Shown one piece after another: positions 34,835 through 46,000 of a stretch of DNA of 60,227 nucleotides. Below the pieces are notes generated by a model, which worked only from the letters and a program-made list of their open reading frames with translations, searched no databases and was not told where the DNA came from. A program made the translations under genes and the position numbers. The stretch comes from Chara braunii (taxonomy: Eukaryota > Streptophyta > Charophyceae > Charales > Characeae). Each line of letters opens with the position of its first letter. The stretch's first letter is position 1. The stretch covers positions 2,190,241 to 2,250,467 of the forward strand of contig BFEA01000036.1 in NCBI GenBank assembly GCA_003427395.1. Reading direction: 5' to 3'.

Positions 34835-36072
34835 CGCACGGCGGGAGCAATGGAGTTGAAGGGCGCAATAGGGACTTCTCCACACGTTTTCTTGGCCTTT
34901 CTTTCCTTCCTGTCCTTCCTATCCTTTCTGTTCTTCATATACTCCCTCCCTTCTCTCCCGCCGCCTGGATGCTGTTCCCCCCTCCCCTCCCCCTTGAATT
35001 CCCCCTCCCCCGTCTTGACCACTGCCACCGCCCCCCACGCTCCCCCTCGCCACGCCCCCCCTCGCACTTCCACGACCCCTCCACCTTCCAAAGACCATGG
35101 AAGATGCTCCCCCTCCCCCCTCTGATGACGCCCCAGATGGCATGGGGCAGAAAAGCGCTTTAGGGATTTGCCATGCCCTCCCTGCGATTCGGCGAGATGG
35201 TCTGTGCGGAGGCAGGAGCACGATGGGCCTGGAGGATAGAGCTGAAGCAGGGTTTCCTTTTTTCCCCCCCGCCCCCCCTCCCCTTCTTTTCTTGACCACC
35301 ATCCTTCCCCCGTTGCCCCTTCCCCTTCCTGGCTATTCGAAGAGTTACGTGGATGGTACTTGGCAGCGAGGAATGATTTGGCTTTAATTGACTTGGCGCT
35401 CTATTCATTTTTCGCAGCGATTCGCGAAGTTTGTTTTTCTATTGTCTATTTGCGCTTCTTCGAAATGGGCGTGCATCTTGGGATCTACAATTGAAAAAGG
35501 ACTGGGGATAATAGTAATTGGCCTATGGATGATGCATGGATGGCTCGTTTTCAACCTTCTTTACTCTCTTATTGTCTCTCGGTTTTCCTCTGGAGTGTTT
35601 TGCTCTCATCACTCTCTTCCCTTCTCCTCCTGAGAGACAGAAGCATATGGCATCTGAGTGTTTGGTCGAGGGAGGGCATGCATGTTTTCCTTCTCTCCTT
35701 CTCTCCTTCTCTCCTTCCCCTCCTCTCTCGCTCGTTCTCTCCGGAATTATTGTATGACTTATGATCAGTGCTTGGAATGGACTATGATTGCAGACTGCAT
35801 CCGCCGCTTCTTGAATGACTCCCCCTTGCTTTATATCGTCGTCAGTTTTGGTTCCCGTTTTAGCTTCTCTCCCCTCTCAATAAGGCGTATAGCGCCAGTA
35901 GTAGTTCTTTGCATTTTTGGCAAGAAAGATTGTGATATGCTGTACGTATGATCTATGTATGGGATCATTCCTTCTGGAAAGGCAGGCCTACGCCCGTTCT
36001 CCTTTCGCCCTGCGCCCTTCTTATGCACCCACTTACTTTCGGCTATACCGGCCTATTTCGCCCTCGCTACAG
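34835..36072. other. pyrimidine-rich region, no clear gene
   Basis: CCCCTCCC- and CTTCTCTCC-rich sequence. Open frames here are proline/serine/leucine-rich and follow the base bias. Confidence 0.4.
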
Positions 36073-36169
36073 ACGGACACACTGTTTGGCTTTACCCTGC
36101 CGCGTTTGTGAATCGCCTCCGCGCCTTGTCTATTGCCTGCGGTGTGCCGACATGGTCGGAGCAGTACAG
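36073..36169 (+). CDS. possible internal exon of unknown gene
   Basis: Preceded by an acceptor-like TTTCGCCCTCGCTACAG and followed by the donor CAG|GTATGA. The open frame between reads DGHTVWLYPAAFVNRLRALS then IACGVPTWSEQYR. No family is recognised. It could be joined to the membrane-protein frame upstream, but this is speculative. Confidence 0.3.
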
Positions 36170-36217
36170 GTATGACGTGTCGTACCTGTACGCATCTCAT
36201 GTTACACACACATGTCA

Positions 36218-36252
36218 CACACACACACACACACACACTATGACACACACAA

Positions 36253-36305
<53 letters not shown>
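36218..36305. repeat. (CA)n microsatellite
   Basis: Interrupted CA array. Histidine/threonine and cysteine/valine frames across it are artefacts. Confidence 0.95.
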
Positions 36306-36309
<4 letters not shown>

Positions 36310-37180
36310 GCCACACACACACCATGACACACACACACACACACGAACAAGCAAACAAACAAACAAAAACAATCTCATACCTACAGGCAGACATATGAGT
36401 GATACGAAGGGGAAAGTAGACGAGTGATTCGAAGAGTGTTTAATGGAAAACTCTTCAAGGAGACACATTGGGAAATTTGGGATCCATCCTGGGAATAAAT
36501 GTCTGTCATCCACAGCCTGCAGGATTCGCAGGACACCTTAGTTCCATGCGTAAATGAGCTGAAGAGCTCAATGAAAGCCTGAAGAAGTGTCAAACATTTG
36601 AATCAGCTCCTTCTCCCCATTCTTGTTAGATACTTCGAAGTATCAATACTGATTTTATATATGACCTCTAAGAAAATATTGTCAGAATCCTCCCTCCTCC
36701 TTCCCCCCCCCCGAACATTACACATACAAGCCAACCAAATGAAATGCCCCGCGTCACCATGACAGTTATACTAGAACACACGACTAAGGCTACGCCATGG
36801 CATAGCAGGGGACTTCTTTGTCTACGTCACACCCAAGAAACCCATCAGTACATGCATCTGCAGCCTTGATTCAGATCTGTCAAACTAAAAAATAATAAAA
36901 TATCCAACCTGCTGTCATGTATCTAATGCCCAGCAAGCTAGAACGGCCAACAGGACAGCGGGCCAGAGCCCAGCAGACTGTCCGTGCCTGCCAAACTGTC
37001 CTATAAGGCTTAAAAGGGATATAAACCATAAATCCCTCTGAACAGTTAGTTAAACTTAGATTCTGATTCTCCGGCTGTATGTAGAAGAAGCACACAGCCA
37101 GAAGGCCAGGTACTGAGAACCACAGCAGGAAAAGTTGACACAGAAGTGACAGAAGCCAAAAACAGTGCTGAAACTGGGGG
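36306..37180. other. no recognisable gene
   Basis: Short open frames only, no motifs. Confidence 0.35.
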
Positions 37181-37184
37181 CACG

Positions 37185-37350
37185 TCAGTGTTCGGCAGTG
37201 TGTGCATAACCCGCGCCAGTTCAGTGTTCCACCATATGCATTAACCCGCGCGCCAGTTCAGTGTTCTGCAGTGTGCATCAACCCGCGTTAGTTCAGTGTT
37301 CTGCAGTATGCATTAACCCCCACGCCAGTTCAGTGTTCTGCAGTGTGCAC
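37185..37350. repeat. minisatellite, five copies of about 36 bp
   Basis: Unit consensus AGTTCAGTGTTCTGCAGTRT then GCATYAACCCGCGCC, with small differences between copies. Confidence 0.8.
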
Positions 37351-37819
37351 AAATTGTGAGAAAGATGGCCACCAGATTCCCTTGAAAACCAGAATCCCAG
37401 TTCCAGGCAAAGGTAAAAAGCTGTGCACTTACAAGGCACAAACTGTGCCGAGCCGACAGTGAATGGATTGACACAACCGTGTTGTGAGAGTTGTGAGAGT
37501 CGTGAACCAGACGGTGTCACACACGGACCAACACGCTACGACTGTCATATATAGCCCCAGGTATCATACCGTGAATCTCGTGCGCGATCCTGATTAATCA
37601 GGTGCAGGAATCAGCCAGCCGCCTGATGATAGAGACCGACCAAACAGGCGACATCAGGGCAACTTTTGTCCAGTCCCGCTAGATGATTCAAAGTTTAGCA
37701 GTTGATGTTTAAGCTTCCAGTTTAATTTCTAAAGAGAGAACACTGGATGCTCCTCAGGAGCAGGACAAGACATTCTCACCTGGCAGATGTCTTCCACATG
37801 CTCAGCTGCACCTGACGTT

Positions 37820-38160
37820 GTCACATGAAGGTACTGCAAAAGAGCAGTGTCATCACATGGAGGTACTGCAAAAGCGGAGTGTCGTCACATGAAGGTACTG
37901 CAAAAGAGCAGTGTCGTCACATGAAGGTACTGCAAAAGAGCAGTGTTGCGGAACCCATGACTGCCGATGTATAGAACATAACACATGTGGCAAATGTCTT
38001 CCACATGTTCAGCTGCTGCGCCTGGAGTCGTCGCACGAAGATACTGTAAGAGCAGTGCTGCGGACTCCGTGATTGCCGACGTACGGACACCAACACATAC
38101 CACCTCTTCTGCGGACTCCGTGATTGCCGACGTACGGACACCAACACATACCACCTCTTT
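37820..38160. repeat. two adjacent minisatellites
   Basis: Four copies of a unit of about 39 bp (GAAGGTACTGCAAAAGAGCA then GTGTCGTCACAT) at about 37,825-37,945. Then two exact copies of a 50-bp unit (TGCGGACTCCGTGATTGCCG onward) at about 38,060-38,159. Confidence 0.85.
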
Positions 38161-38521
38161 CACAGATCTCTATGCCTTGATAAGAACTGGGAAATTCTTT
38201 CAAATTCAACCATCTCTCCAGCTAAGGCTCTCAAAGTGAAGATCCGGCAGCGATCGCAGATGCAGACAAGTCTCCCTCGAAGAGGTACATCCAAAGTCGT
38301 ATAGTCCAAATGCTCCAGAAGTTCCAAACATATTCCCAGCAATGAAGTGGGTCCGTGGGAGGTGATCTCCTCCCCCCTTTCATCTTCCCACACATTTGTG
38401 CTTTCCCACCCCTTTAATCTTTGAAAGGGTTCTTATTTCGGCATCTGATTCATCACCCTTTGACAAACATGTTCAGCCATAACCTCCTGAATCTGTACGC
38501 AGTTCTGCAGGCTCCAAGGGT

Positions 38522-38640
38522 CGACGGCCTAGCCCAGTTAATTTCACACGCAAGTGGGGCCTTCAGGAGGTCATGGGTTCAATTCCCCAACAGCCGCCTG
38601 CAGCATGCTTGGTGCTCACCCGCAAGGATGTCTGTCTGAA
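38522..38640 (+). repeat. tRNA-derived SINE, family B copy 1
   Basis: tRNA-like head with A-box TAGCCCAGTTAAT (about 38,530) and B-box GGTTCAATTCC (38,576-38,586), then the body CCGCCTGCAGCATGCTTGGT. The order and body match the minus-strand copy at 42.1 kb, so this is a dispersed SINE and not a functional tRNA. Confidence 0.65.
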
Positions 38641-39140
38641 ATTCTGAATGAGGTACCACAGTTGAGCAGATTTGCAGGACACCTTACGAATCTCAGTAAA
38701 TGGGCAGAAGGATCCAAACAAACTCCGCACTTTAGCGGGGCGCAGGGTTAATTGGCTTATGCGTGCACATCTGAAATAGGTATTCTGGAAGACTGACGGT
38801 CTACGCCAATGGGTGGAACGCAGGGCCAATGGCCTTATACATGCCCCAAACTGTGAAGTTGAGAGCCTCAAGGGCTCATCACGCAAAAGAATAAATAGCG
38901 GTCCCACCGTCCCAGTCAATCAAAAACTTGATCGCGATTTATAAATGCTGAATCTGAGTCACATGAACAACACATGTACTAATTGATTCCCTCCCTCGAA
39001 GCGCTGGATGCAGCCTGTGCATTTCCTTTACGAAATCATTTTTGAGAGTGGAATTTGAATTGAGAGTTTGTCTCGTCTGCATGGTCAAGAACCAAATATC
39101 AATGGCATATGCATATGCATGTCCAATCCGAGAATCGAGC
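38641..39140. other. no recognisable gene
   Basis: Short open frames without motifs. Confidence 0.35.
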
Positions 39141-39144
39141 ACAC

Positions 39145-39480
39145 AACCAATGGCTTGTCAGGCAAACACCTAACCGATAGGCCAAACGCTTTTTGCAGAC
39201 ACACCCAGCACTTCCAGGACGCTATCTGCAGGCATGGCCATTGCTGCTGTAGACTTCAGGGAGAGCAATGGGAACACAACCAACTGCTTGTCAGGCAAAC
39301 ACCTAACCAATAGAATAAACGCTTTGTGCAGACACATCCAGCGCTTTCTGGACACTTTCTGTAGGCATGGCCCGACACATCCAGCGCTTTCTGGACGCTT
39401 TCCGTAGGCATGGCCATATCTGCTGTAGACTTCCGGGAGAACAATGGGAACAGGAGAAGCACCCGCTTCTGCGGACACAC
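39145..39480. repeat. diverged tandem repeat of about 130 bp
   Basis: Copies share GGCTTGTCAGGCAAACACCT-like starts, CAGACACAYCCAGCRCTT, GGCATGGCC and CTGTAGACTTC. A shorter sub-repeat around CCAGCGCTTTCTGGAC is present twice more. Confidence 0.75.
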
Positions 39481-40179
39481 CCAGCTTTACGAGCTGCCAT
39501 TAAGCCGATACAGGCCAAGAACCCTTTTATATTGGACAGAAACACTTTCGATTCGCAATGATGCGTCCCAGAGTTAAGTATGCAACCATAAAGACTGCAA
39601 TAAAGGCATTTACATCCACCATCATCGAGTCAATGCTACGCTGCCATCCCCTGTCGAGTGCCTGAAATCTTGAACCGTCCGCATACTGTGACACTCATGC
39701 ATATCGACCACAGGGGTAAAATGTGGTATTCCAATCCTTGCCATTGAGGATCTGACCATAGCCCACGACCAGAGTTCGAGCTCCTGATCTAATAAGCAGA
39801 TAATTATGAAGAACCTGAGCCATAAATAGTCCAATAGAAGTCTTTTGTGTTCGAATCTGCAGATCACAAGCAATGGCACGCAAAACAAGTAAGCTACTAA
39901 ACATTGGAAAATCCGAACTGAATGGAAAGGACGGTTGATGGAAAACGGGCGAAGTACAAAGAACCGTTGCCCAAAGAACTGAATATTGGGAGAGCTAGCT
40001 GATATCAATTTCTGTAATTTCCTGATTATTTCTCAGTTCGCGGAATTCACTTTGAAAAAAAAGGACCTTCCCAGCAAAAGGCAGAACTTGCAGGGCATTG
40101 GTATGTAGTATGTTGTACATGTCCCGCACAGAAAATCAAAAGGGTTTACAAGTTACTACTCCTTAACTTTTCAGAAATC
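39481..40179. other. no recognisable gene
   Basis: A weak tRNA-like stretch near 39,755-39,825 (minus) was considered but its B-box is poor. No other feature. Confidence 0.3.
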
Positions 40180-40320
40180 TGTATTTGCAGAAAGTTTCAG
40201 TCTAGATGCATTTGATTTACAAGTCTACAAACCAAATGCATCTAGACTGAAACTTCCCGCAAATACAGCTATAATGACCATACCACAACGTATACATTCT
40301 ATTCGCGGAAGATGGTAGCG
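40180..40320. mobile_element. hairpin element, rearranged MITE copy C
   Basis: A 35-bp stem (40,180-40,214 with 40,232-40,266; two mismatches) around an 18-nt loop. The right side continues with AAATACAGCTATAATGACC and a degraded GAAGATGGTAG end, shared with the MITE copies at 22.8 and 56.4 kb. The left half of the MITE appears replaced by an inverted copy of other sequence. Confidence 0.65.
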
Positions 40321-42033
40321 GATCCATCAAGCTACCCTGGATCTTAACCCACCAATACACCCCAGCCTTTCGGGACCCTCAAAAGTTTGCCCAACCCTGG
40401 ACTACCGAACCCTCACAGGGCCAACCAAGTGCCACAGTATTTCTTTTGCTCTGGTATGTCGGACCTTGTTGTAGCGCACTGTTAACCGGTGTCAGTTCGT
40501 GTCCAGATGGAAAATCATATGTGCAAGCCCACACCATGTGGAAAATTGCGCACGTACGGCATGCCGGCAAAAGGGGTCGCACGGGTGAAATAGGCACCCT
40601 TAGTGGGAGAGCGATTTCGCTACCTAATGGGTCAAGACTGATGTCCCAGACGCCTATTTGAGGCTATTTCTCGTGCCCGATTGGACAAAAAGAAACATCT
40701 GCTCGTCTGCACTCAAAAAGGATCTGTTCCTTGTGATTTTTTTGACTTCGGATTTTTTCGAAGACACAGAGTCTGAAGACTCTGAATAGTGTTTATTAAA
40801 CTTTATTTTCTTTAGCCTTAACAAGTCAAAGGCCAGCTGTGGGGGCAGAGGAGGAGCCTTAACAAGTCAAAGGCCCCACCATGGCGGGTGCATCAGGTAG
40901 GAAGAGGCAATGTGGGACATAACCTATAGGGAGAGAGGGAAAGCACTCAGCAGTGGGGGCAGAGGAGGAGTACACCATCCAGGACATACGACAACATCAT
41001 GAAGATGGTGTCTATGACCTTATTTGGCATAAACGCGGTGCTTGGCACCACTCTCTCCGCCTCTCTGCTCTCACAAAACACAATGAAAGAGCACACAGTG
41101 GTGCCACTAGGTGGTCCTATGTGGGCTAGGTGATGCTATGCGGCGTGGGTGCTATGGCCGACTGGGTGCTCTGGCTGCGGGGTACTGTGGGCCCTAGTCC
41201 CTTCATTCCAATACACCTTGGGAGATGGCACAAAACTGCAACACTGCCGAGCATGCGAGCTGTTCCACTACATCGACACAAGACGGGATGCGATGAGACA
41301 AAACAAAACGAAACCAGAAATAATTTTCAAATAAAATCAATAAGCGCTCGCTCACACTGTTGTATTCTATAGAGTTCATCACAATTCGAGCTCGTGGCCT
41401 GTTCCTTGACAGTAAACCAAGAGGGACAAAATAAAAACCGATAAACAGAAGAAAAAAAAAAAGGCGACCAGGCTGCAACCCTAATGTTATTGCATTTCGC
41501 CTTGCTCCACTACACAATGCTATCTGGACTGCATGTTGATCTGCATACATTCAGGCTGTCACAATTTCAGCTTTTTTTTTTTCTTTTTCTTTTTCCTTTT
41601 CCGGGTTTCCCCCTAAAACTACACTATTCTTCTCTCAAATTCTTGCATCTTTCACGACCTACCTACCACTACTCCTAAGGCTATACAGGGGACCCCTGCA
41701 AGCATAGCTATCTACCTCTCTTGGTGAAGGGAGGTTAGCTCTCTCGGTGGAGGGCGGTAATTGCATGTTTGCCCCTTGCCCTGGTGGTCTAGGGTGCAGG
41801 GTTGGGGCTGCCGGTAGGGGCTAGGCTAACACAAGGACCGAACATTTGCCAGTAGCTGCGCCTCCCTTTTCATCTTCCCCCACTCCCATCGAGTAACAGC
41901 AGTGTCTGAGGCCAACACTCTCCGACACACCACATGCAGCTCGCTCACACTCACACTCACACTCACACTCACACACGTGTTGGCTGAAGACCCTACTAAT
42001 ACCGACCGGGAGGATCCGGCTAACTATCTCAGT
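40321..42033. other. no recognisable gene
   Basis: The phrases CCTTAACAAGTCAAAGGCC and GTGGGGGCAGAGGAGGAG each occur twice near 40,820-40,970. Short open frames only. Confidence 0.35.
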
Positions 42034-42146
42034 TGGATGGCACCAAGCATACAGCAGGGGGCTATGGGGATTGAAGTTCATTGCACCCACGACCTCCCGA
42101 ACGCCACTTGCTGCTTGCGTGCCTAACCAATCGAGCTAGGCCGCTC
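42034..42146 (-). repeat. tRNA-derived SINE, family B copy 2
   Basis: On the minus strand: A-box CCTAGCTCGATTGGTTAGG, degenerate B-box GGGTGCAATGAAC, then the body ending CTGCTGTATGCTTGGTGCC. Ordered similarity with 38,522-38,640 defines the family. Confidence 0.6.
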
Positions 42147-42896
42147 GATACAATTTCAGCTCGGAAACAGCACAAATAGAAACGAACTTCCGAGAGCCCA
42201 AAAAAAAAAAAAAAAAAAAACACGATGACCTCTTCTGATTCCATTACAACTCAAGCCCCATGCTTTCGCACCTCAGCGTTAGCTGATTACTAACAGTTAC
42301 ATGATTGCTGCTTGCTGGCATGGGCCAGCCATGTACTTGCATTCGAACGACCCTTGGACAGCCCCTCACACCCTCCTCTTCCAGGGGCCATTTTTACCTT
42401 CGAGTACTACATCACATGGCCTCTTGGTGACAGGGTTTCGGCCAGAAATCACTGTGTATACCTAGTTGACCTTCAGAACATCGAGATCATAAGCATGTTG
42501 GTTTCCTTCTCCCATTTACAGATGCAATCGTAACCTCCTCCTCCCTCACCTCCCAATGTTGTGGAAGGTTGTATACACCTGAGTGCTTTCCCTCTCTCCC
42601 TATAGGTTATGTCCCACATTGCCTGTTCAAGAGAGCAGAATGCAATCTATTGTTCCATACTGGACCTAATTTTCTGTAGAATGGCAATCGTAACCCCCAA
42701 TTTTCTGGACCTAATGGACGTCCAAGAGAGCAGAATGCAATCTATTGTTCCATAGTACTGATTCTATCATTCTGTAGAATCGATGGATATCGAACAAATC
42801 AGTATCAACTACTGAATACCATATCTTTACCCTTCACAATCCAGAACTGGGTTGAGAAAGTTCAAAAATCCATTCATGCAAAAAGCCATACCCTTT
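42147..42896. other. 3' flank of the GH31 gene
   Basis: Contains a poly(A) tract (about 42,200-42,220) and a repeated phrase AGAGAGCAGAATGCAATCTA (42,632 and 42,724). No polyadenylation signal could be assigned with confidence. Confidence 0.4.
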
Positions 42897-43057
42897 TTAC
42901 AAACTGACGGGGTCCGCTCCTTGGATCAGTTTCGCTACAAGCTGGCTTGCGACAGTGCTGGCAATATGTCCACTTTGAATGAGCTGACTTGCTATGTGGC
43001 TGGCAACGGCACTTGGATCCACCCGCTTGAAAACCGGTAGCTTGTTGAGGGGGGCCT
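42897..43057 (-). CDS. GH31 terminal exon
   Basis: 161 bp after acceptor TTCGCAATTTAG, ending at TAA. Encodes [17 protein letters not shown], matching the PLDKLPVF strand near the GH31 C terminus. A 35-residue tail with repeated HIASQL/TVASQL phrases follows. The tail is not typical of the family. Confidence 0.75.
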
Positions 43058-46000
43058 CTAAATTGCGAAGCCATCGCGGTCCTTCATAAACTTCTTGGGG
43101 GTTCACCAGGTCACACCAAAACCCTCTGCAGCAAACATGCACAGTATTAAAGACCTTAGTTGTTAGTGCTTGTTACTAAATCAGATTTACAAGCCAGGAT
43201 TCACATACGCAGAGGAAGGCGAAAAATGTATAGTGCAGGTGCTTTATTGAAGCGTACTAAGCTTGACCGTACATAATACAGACTACATTGTACATAACAT
43301 ATTGTCACATAGCAATGAACTAAAAGAGCGCACTTTGCGAAACAAACGGTAAAAAAAAGAAAAGAAAAAAGACCAACATGGGGGCACACTGAAACCATTC
43401 AGTTGTCTCATTCTTATATATATATTATATTATATTATATATCGTATATATATTATATATATCGTCACAATATATATTATATTATATTATATACCTCCTG
43501 ATGAGTCGGTGAAACTCCGACGAAACAGTTTGTCACAGCCCCTCGTTTGTTGTCCTCTTCTCCCTCTCTGCCTACGGTTTACCGGGCAGTTCTATTTGAC
43601 GATATATTATATATATCTTCACAATATATATTATAATAATTATATCTATATATTATATCTTATATTATATATATCGTCAGATAGAACTGCCCGGTAAACC
43701 GTAGGCAGAGAGGGAGAAGAGGACAACAAACGAGGGGCTGTGACAAACTGTTTCGTCGGAGTTTCACCGACTCATCAGGAGGCTGAACCCTCAACAGTCT
43801 GCAGAATCCCCTCNTATCACTCACCCACACCAGATGGAAAACTCTACAGACTGTCGGTTCACACCCCATCACAAGCCAGCAAAACATCCACGAAACAAAG
43901 AAAGGTCTGTCACAGCCAAAAAATACACTCCAGACACGCCGCTGGCACTATAGCCAAACAGAACTGGCCGGTAAACCATAGGCAGAGAGGGAGAAGAGGA
44001 CAACAAATGAGGGGCTGTGAAAAACTGTTTCGTCGGGAGGCTGAACCCTGTGTCGTCAAACAGATCCCAACTTGTGCCCGGATACACGCCAGGGTGCCCA
44101 GCCGGGCATGACCCCAGGCAACGATCTGGGCAGCCCCTGTGCACAAAAAAAAAAATAAAAAAAAAAAAATCCAGAAAAAAAGAATGTTCTCATTGTTCTG
44201 TAGAATTGCATTTCCAACAACTAGCCCGGATTTTGATCTCGGTATGCGCAGAAAACCCCCACGGCAACTTTTATTTCCCCCACCCCCCGGCGCCGGGGTA
44301 CCCCGGGCAACACGCCCAGGTGGTCGGCCGGGCCAGCCCAGCCGCGCGTGACAATCTTCCTTATAGTAAATATCATCGTAAAGAACTGCCTAGCGAACGG
44401 TAGACAGAGATGGAGAAGAGGACAACAAACGAGGGGCTGTGACAGACTGTTTCATCGGAGTTTTAAGGGACTCATCAGGAGGCTCAAACCTGTATAGCTG
44501 TAAACTAAATGTGTAACCGTAGTAGCGATTTGTCAAGATAGACCCAAAATCTCAGGCCTGTTAGTCCATGCCTGGTAAAGTCAACAGTCGGGGCCAGAAT
44601 GGGAAGGAAAGCCAATGGTCAAACCCTTTGCCCAGGCAAACCTGAACCATCAAACACACTACATAAACGCCCGGCCACCATGATTTGCTTGTTGATGCAT
44701 GCAGACCCAGCTGCCATCAGTTGTAGCCTCAAGCTGCAGTTTCCAGCATTGATCAAAGCGGTGCCATCGTTCAGGCCAGTGTCCTGGCATGTCGGAATAA
44801 TGTAGATCCTGGTGCTGTCATACTCACGCTAGTACTTCTCCGACTGAATCTGTCTGACAGAGAAGACATATATCCTGGAAAGAGCAGGTGTGAGAACGGC
44901 TCAGTGCGCCCTCATCCATTCGCTTTGTGGCTGAAGTGCTGGAAAATTAGACTACCAGAGCAAGAGAGCATCAATTACCCAGCAGAAACAGCAAGGATGA
45001 TGATGATGGGGAAGCACCATAGCTACCACAGCAGTGGCTACGTGCATGGCATCGGGGTAGAAGCGACAATTGATAACTCAGAACTGGTGTGAGGAGGAGC
45101 CTAAACTTAGGTGGAGGTGGAGAGTCCGGCAGTCATAGCGTCCATGCTGCTGTGATCACAATTCGGCTATATTGGGTGGCGCTGGCCCTTACTAACTCAT
45201 CAGGCTCACAATCTGTCGTCCTCATAGAGCTCCCGACACGTGAATTGTCCCTCTTCAATTTTTGAATTATTTTTCATTTTTCTGCTTGAAGAGGAGGGGA
45301 ACCAATCACAGTAGGAAGAGAACCACTGGAGAGACTTAGGGATTGATGTCGACCACGAATTTGCTTGGCCGCTTGCTCTTGGGCAAAATGCTGATTGTAC
45401 GGTGAAACCTTGACTCACCTTCCACCTTAAACCACCAGTACATCCGAGCCTCCTTTTGCCGAGGAGGGTTCCCCCTGCGCGCCACGCTTTGCTGAAACAC
45501 CACCGTGGCGTGTTTTGTTTTCAAGCGCCACGCTTTGCTTAAACCACCAGTACATCCGAGCCTCTTTTGGCTAGCGCCGCCAGCCATTTTGGTCTGGCAG
45601 CATTGTTTTATCCAAACTTTTCGAAATGACTTTTTTTTTTTTTTTTAATTCGACAATCTGCGGAGCACCGGTTTTGGATGTTTTGGGTCATGAACCCTTT
45701 GACCCTTGTTGAAGGCAGATTGCCCACAAGCGGAACACAGCAGCGAGCAGCACCCGTGTGAAGCACCAGGGAACACACCCGAAGCCACTCAACCGCACAA
45801 CACCAAAGACGACTGCAAGGAACAACACGTCAAACAGCGGACGGCAGCAAGAAACAACCCTGCGAAGCACCAGGCAACGCACCAGAAGTCACTCAACTGC
45901 AGAACGACACAGACGGCTGCAAGGAACAACACCGCAAGTGGAGGCACAGCACAGCGCTCGTGTAATGAAGCACAAGGCAACAACCACACGACCACCACAC

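Larger units (their letters stand above)
43675..44490 (-). mobile_element. cluster of retrozyme-like hammerhead repeats
   Basis: Three same-orientation copies (starts near 44,490, 44,065 and 43,799) share about 120 bp: the hammerhead, then TGTCACAGCCCC, a pyrimidine tract and CGGTTTACCGGGCAGTTCT. Intervening segments differ. Plant retrozymes are non-autonomous LTR elements with a type III hammerhead in each LTR; the direct-repeat layout fits, but complete LTRs, a primer-binding site and target duplications were not established. Confidence 0.6.

Noticed and set aside
37615-37655. Hammerhead-like CTGATGA followed by CAAAC
   Set aside because: The second core would need GAAA, and there is no stem II between the two; it is a simple short palindrome.
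39755-39830. tRNA-like sequence on the minus strand (TGGCTCAGG ... GAGCTCGAACTC)
   Set aside because: B-box lacks the TTCGA core, acceptor ends do not pair, and there is no second copy to support a SINE.
45190-45240. CTGATGAG on the minus strand
   Set aside because: No GAAA core or pairing stems follow.
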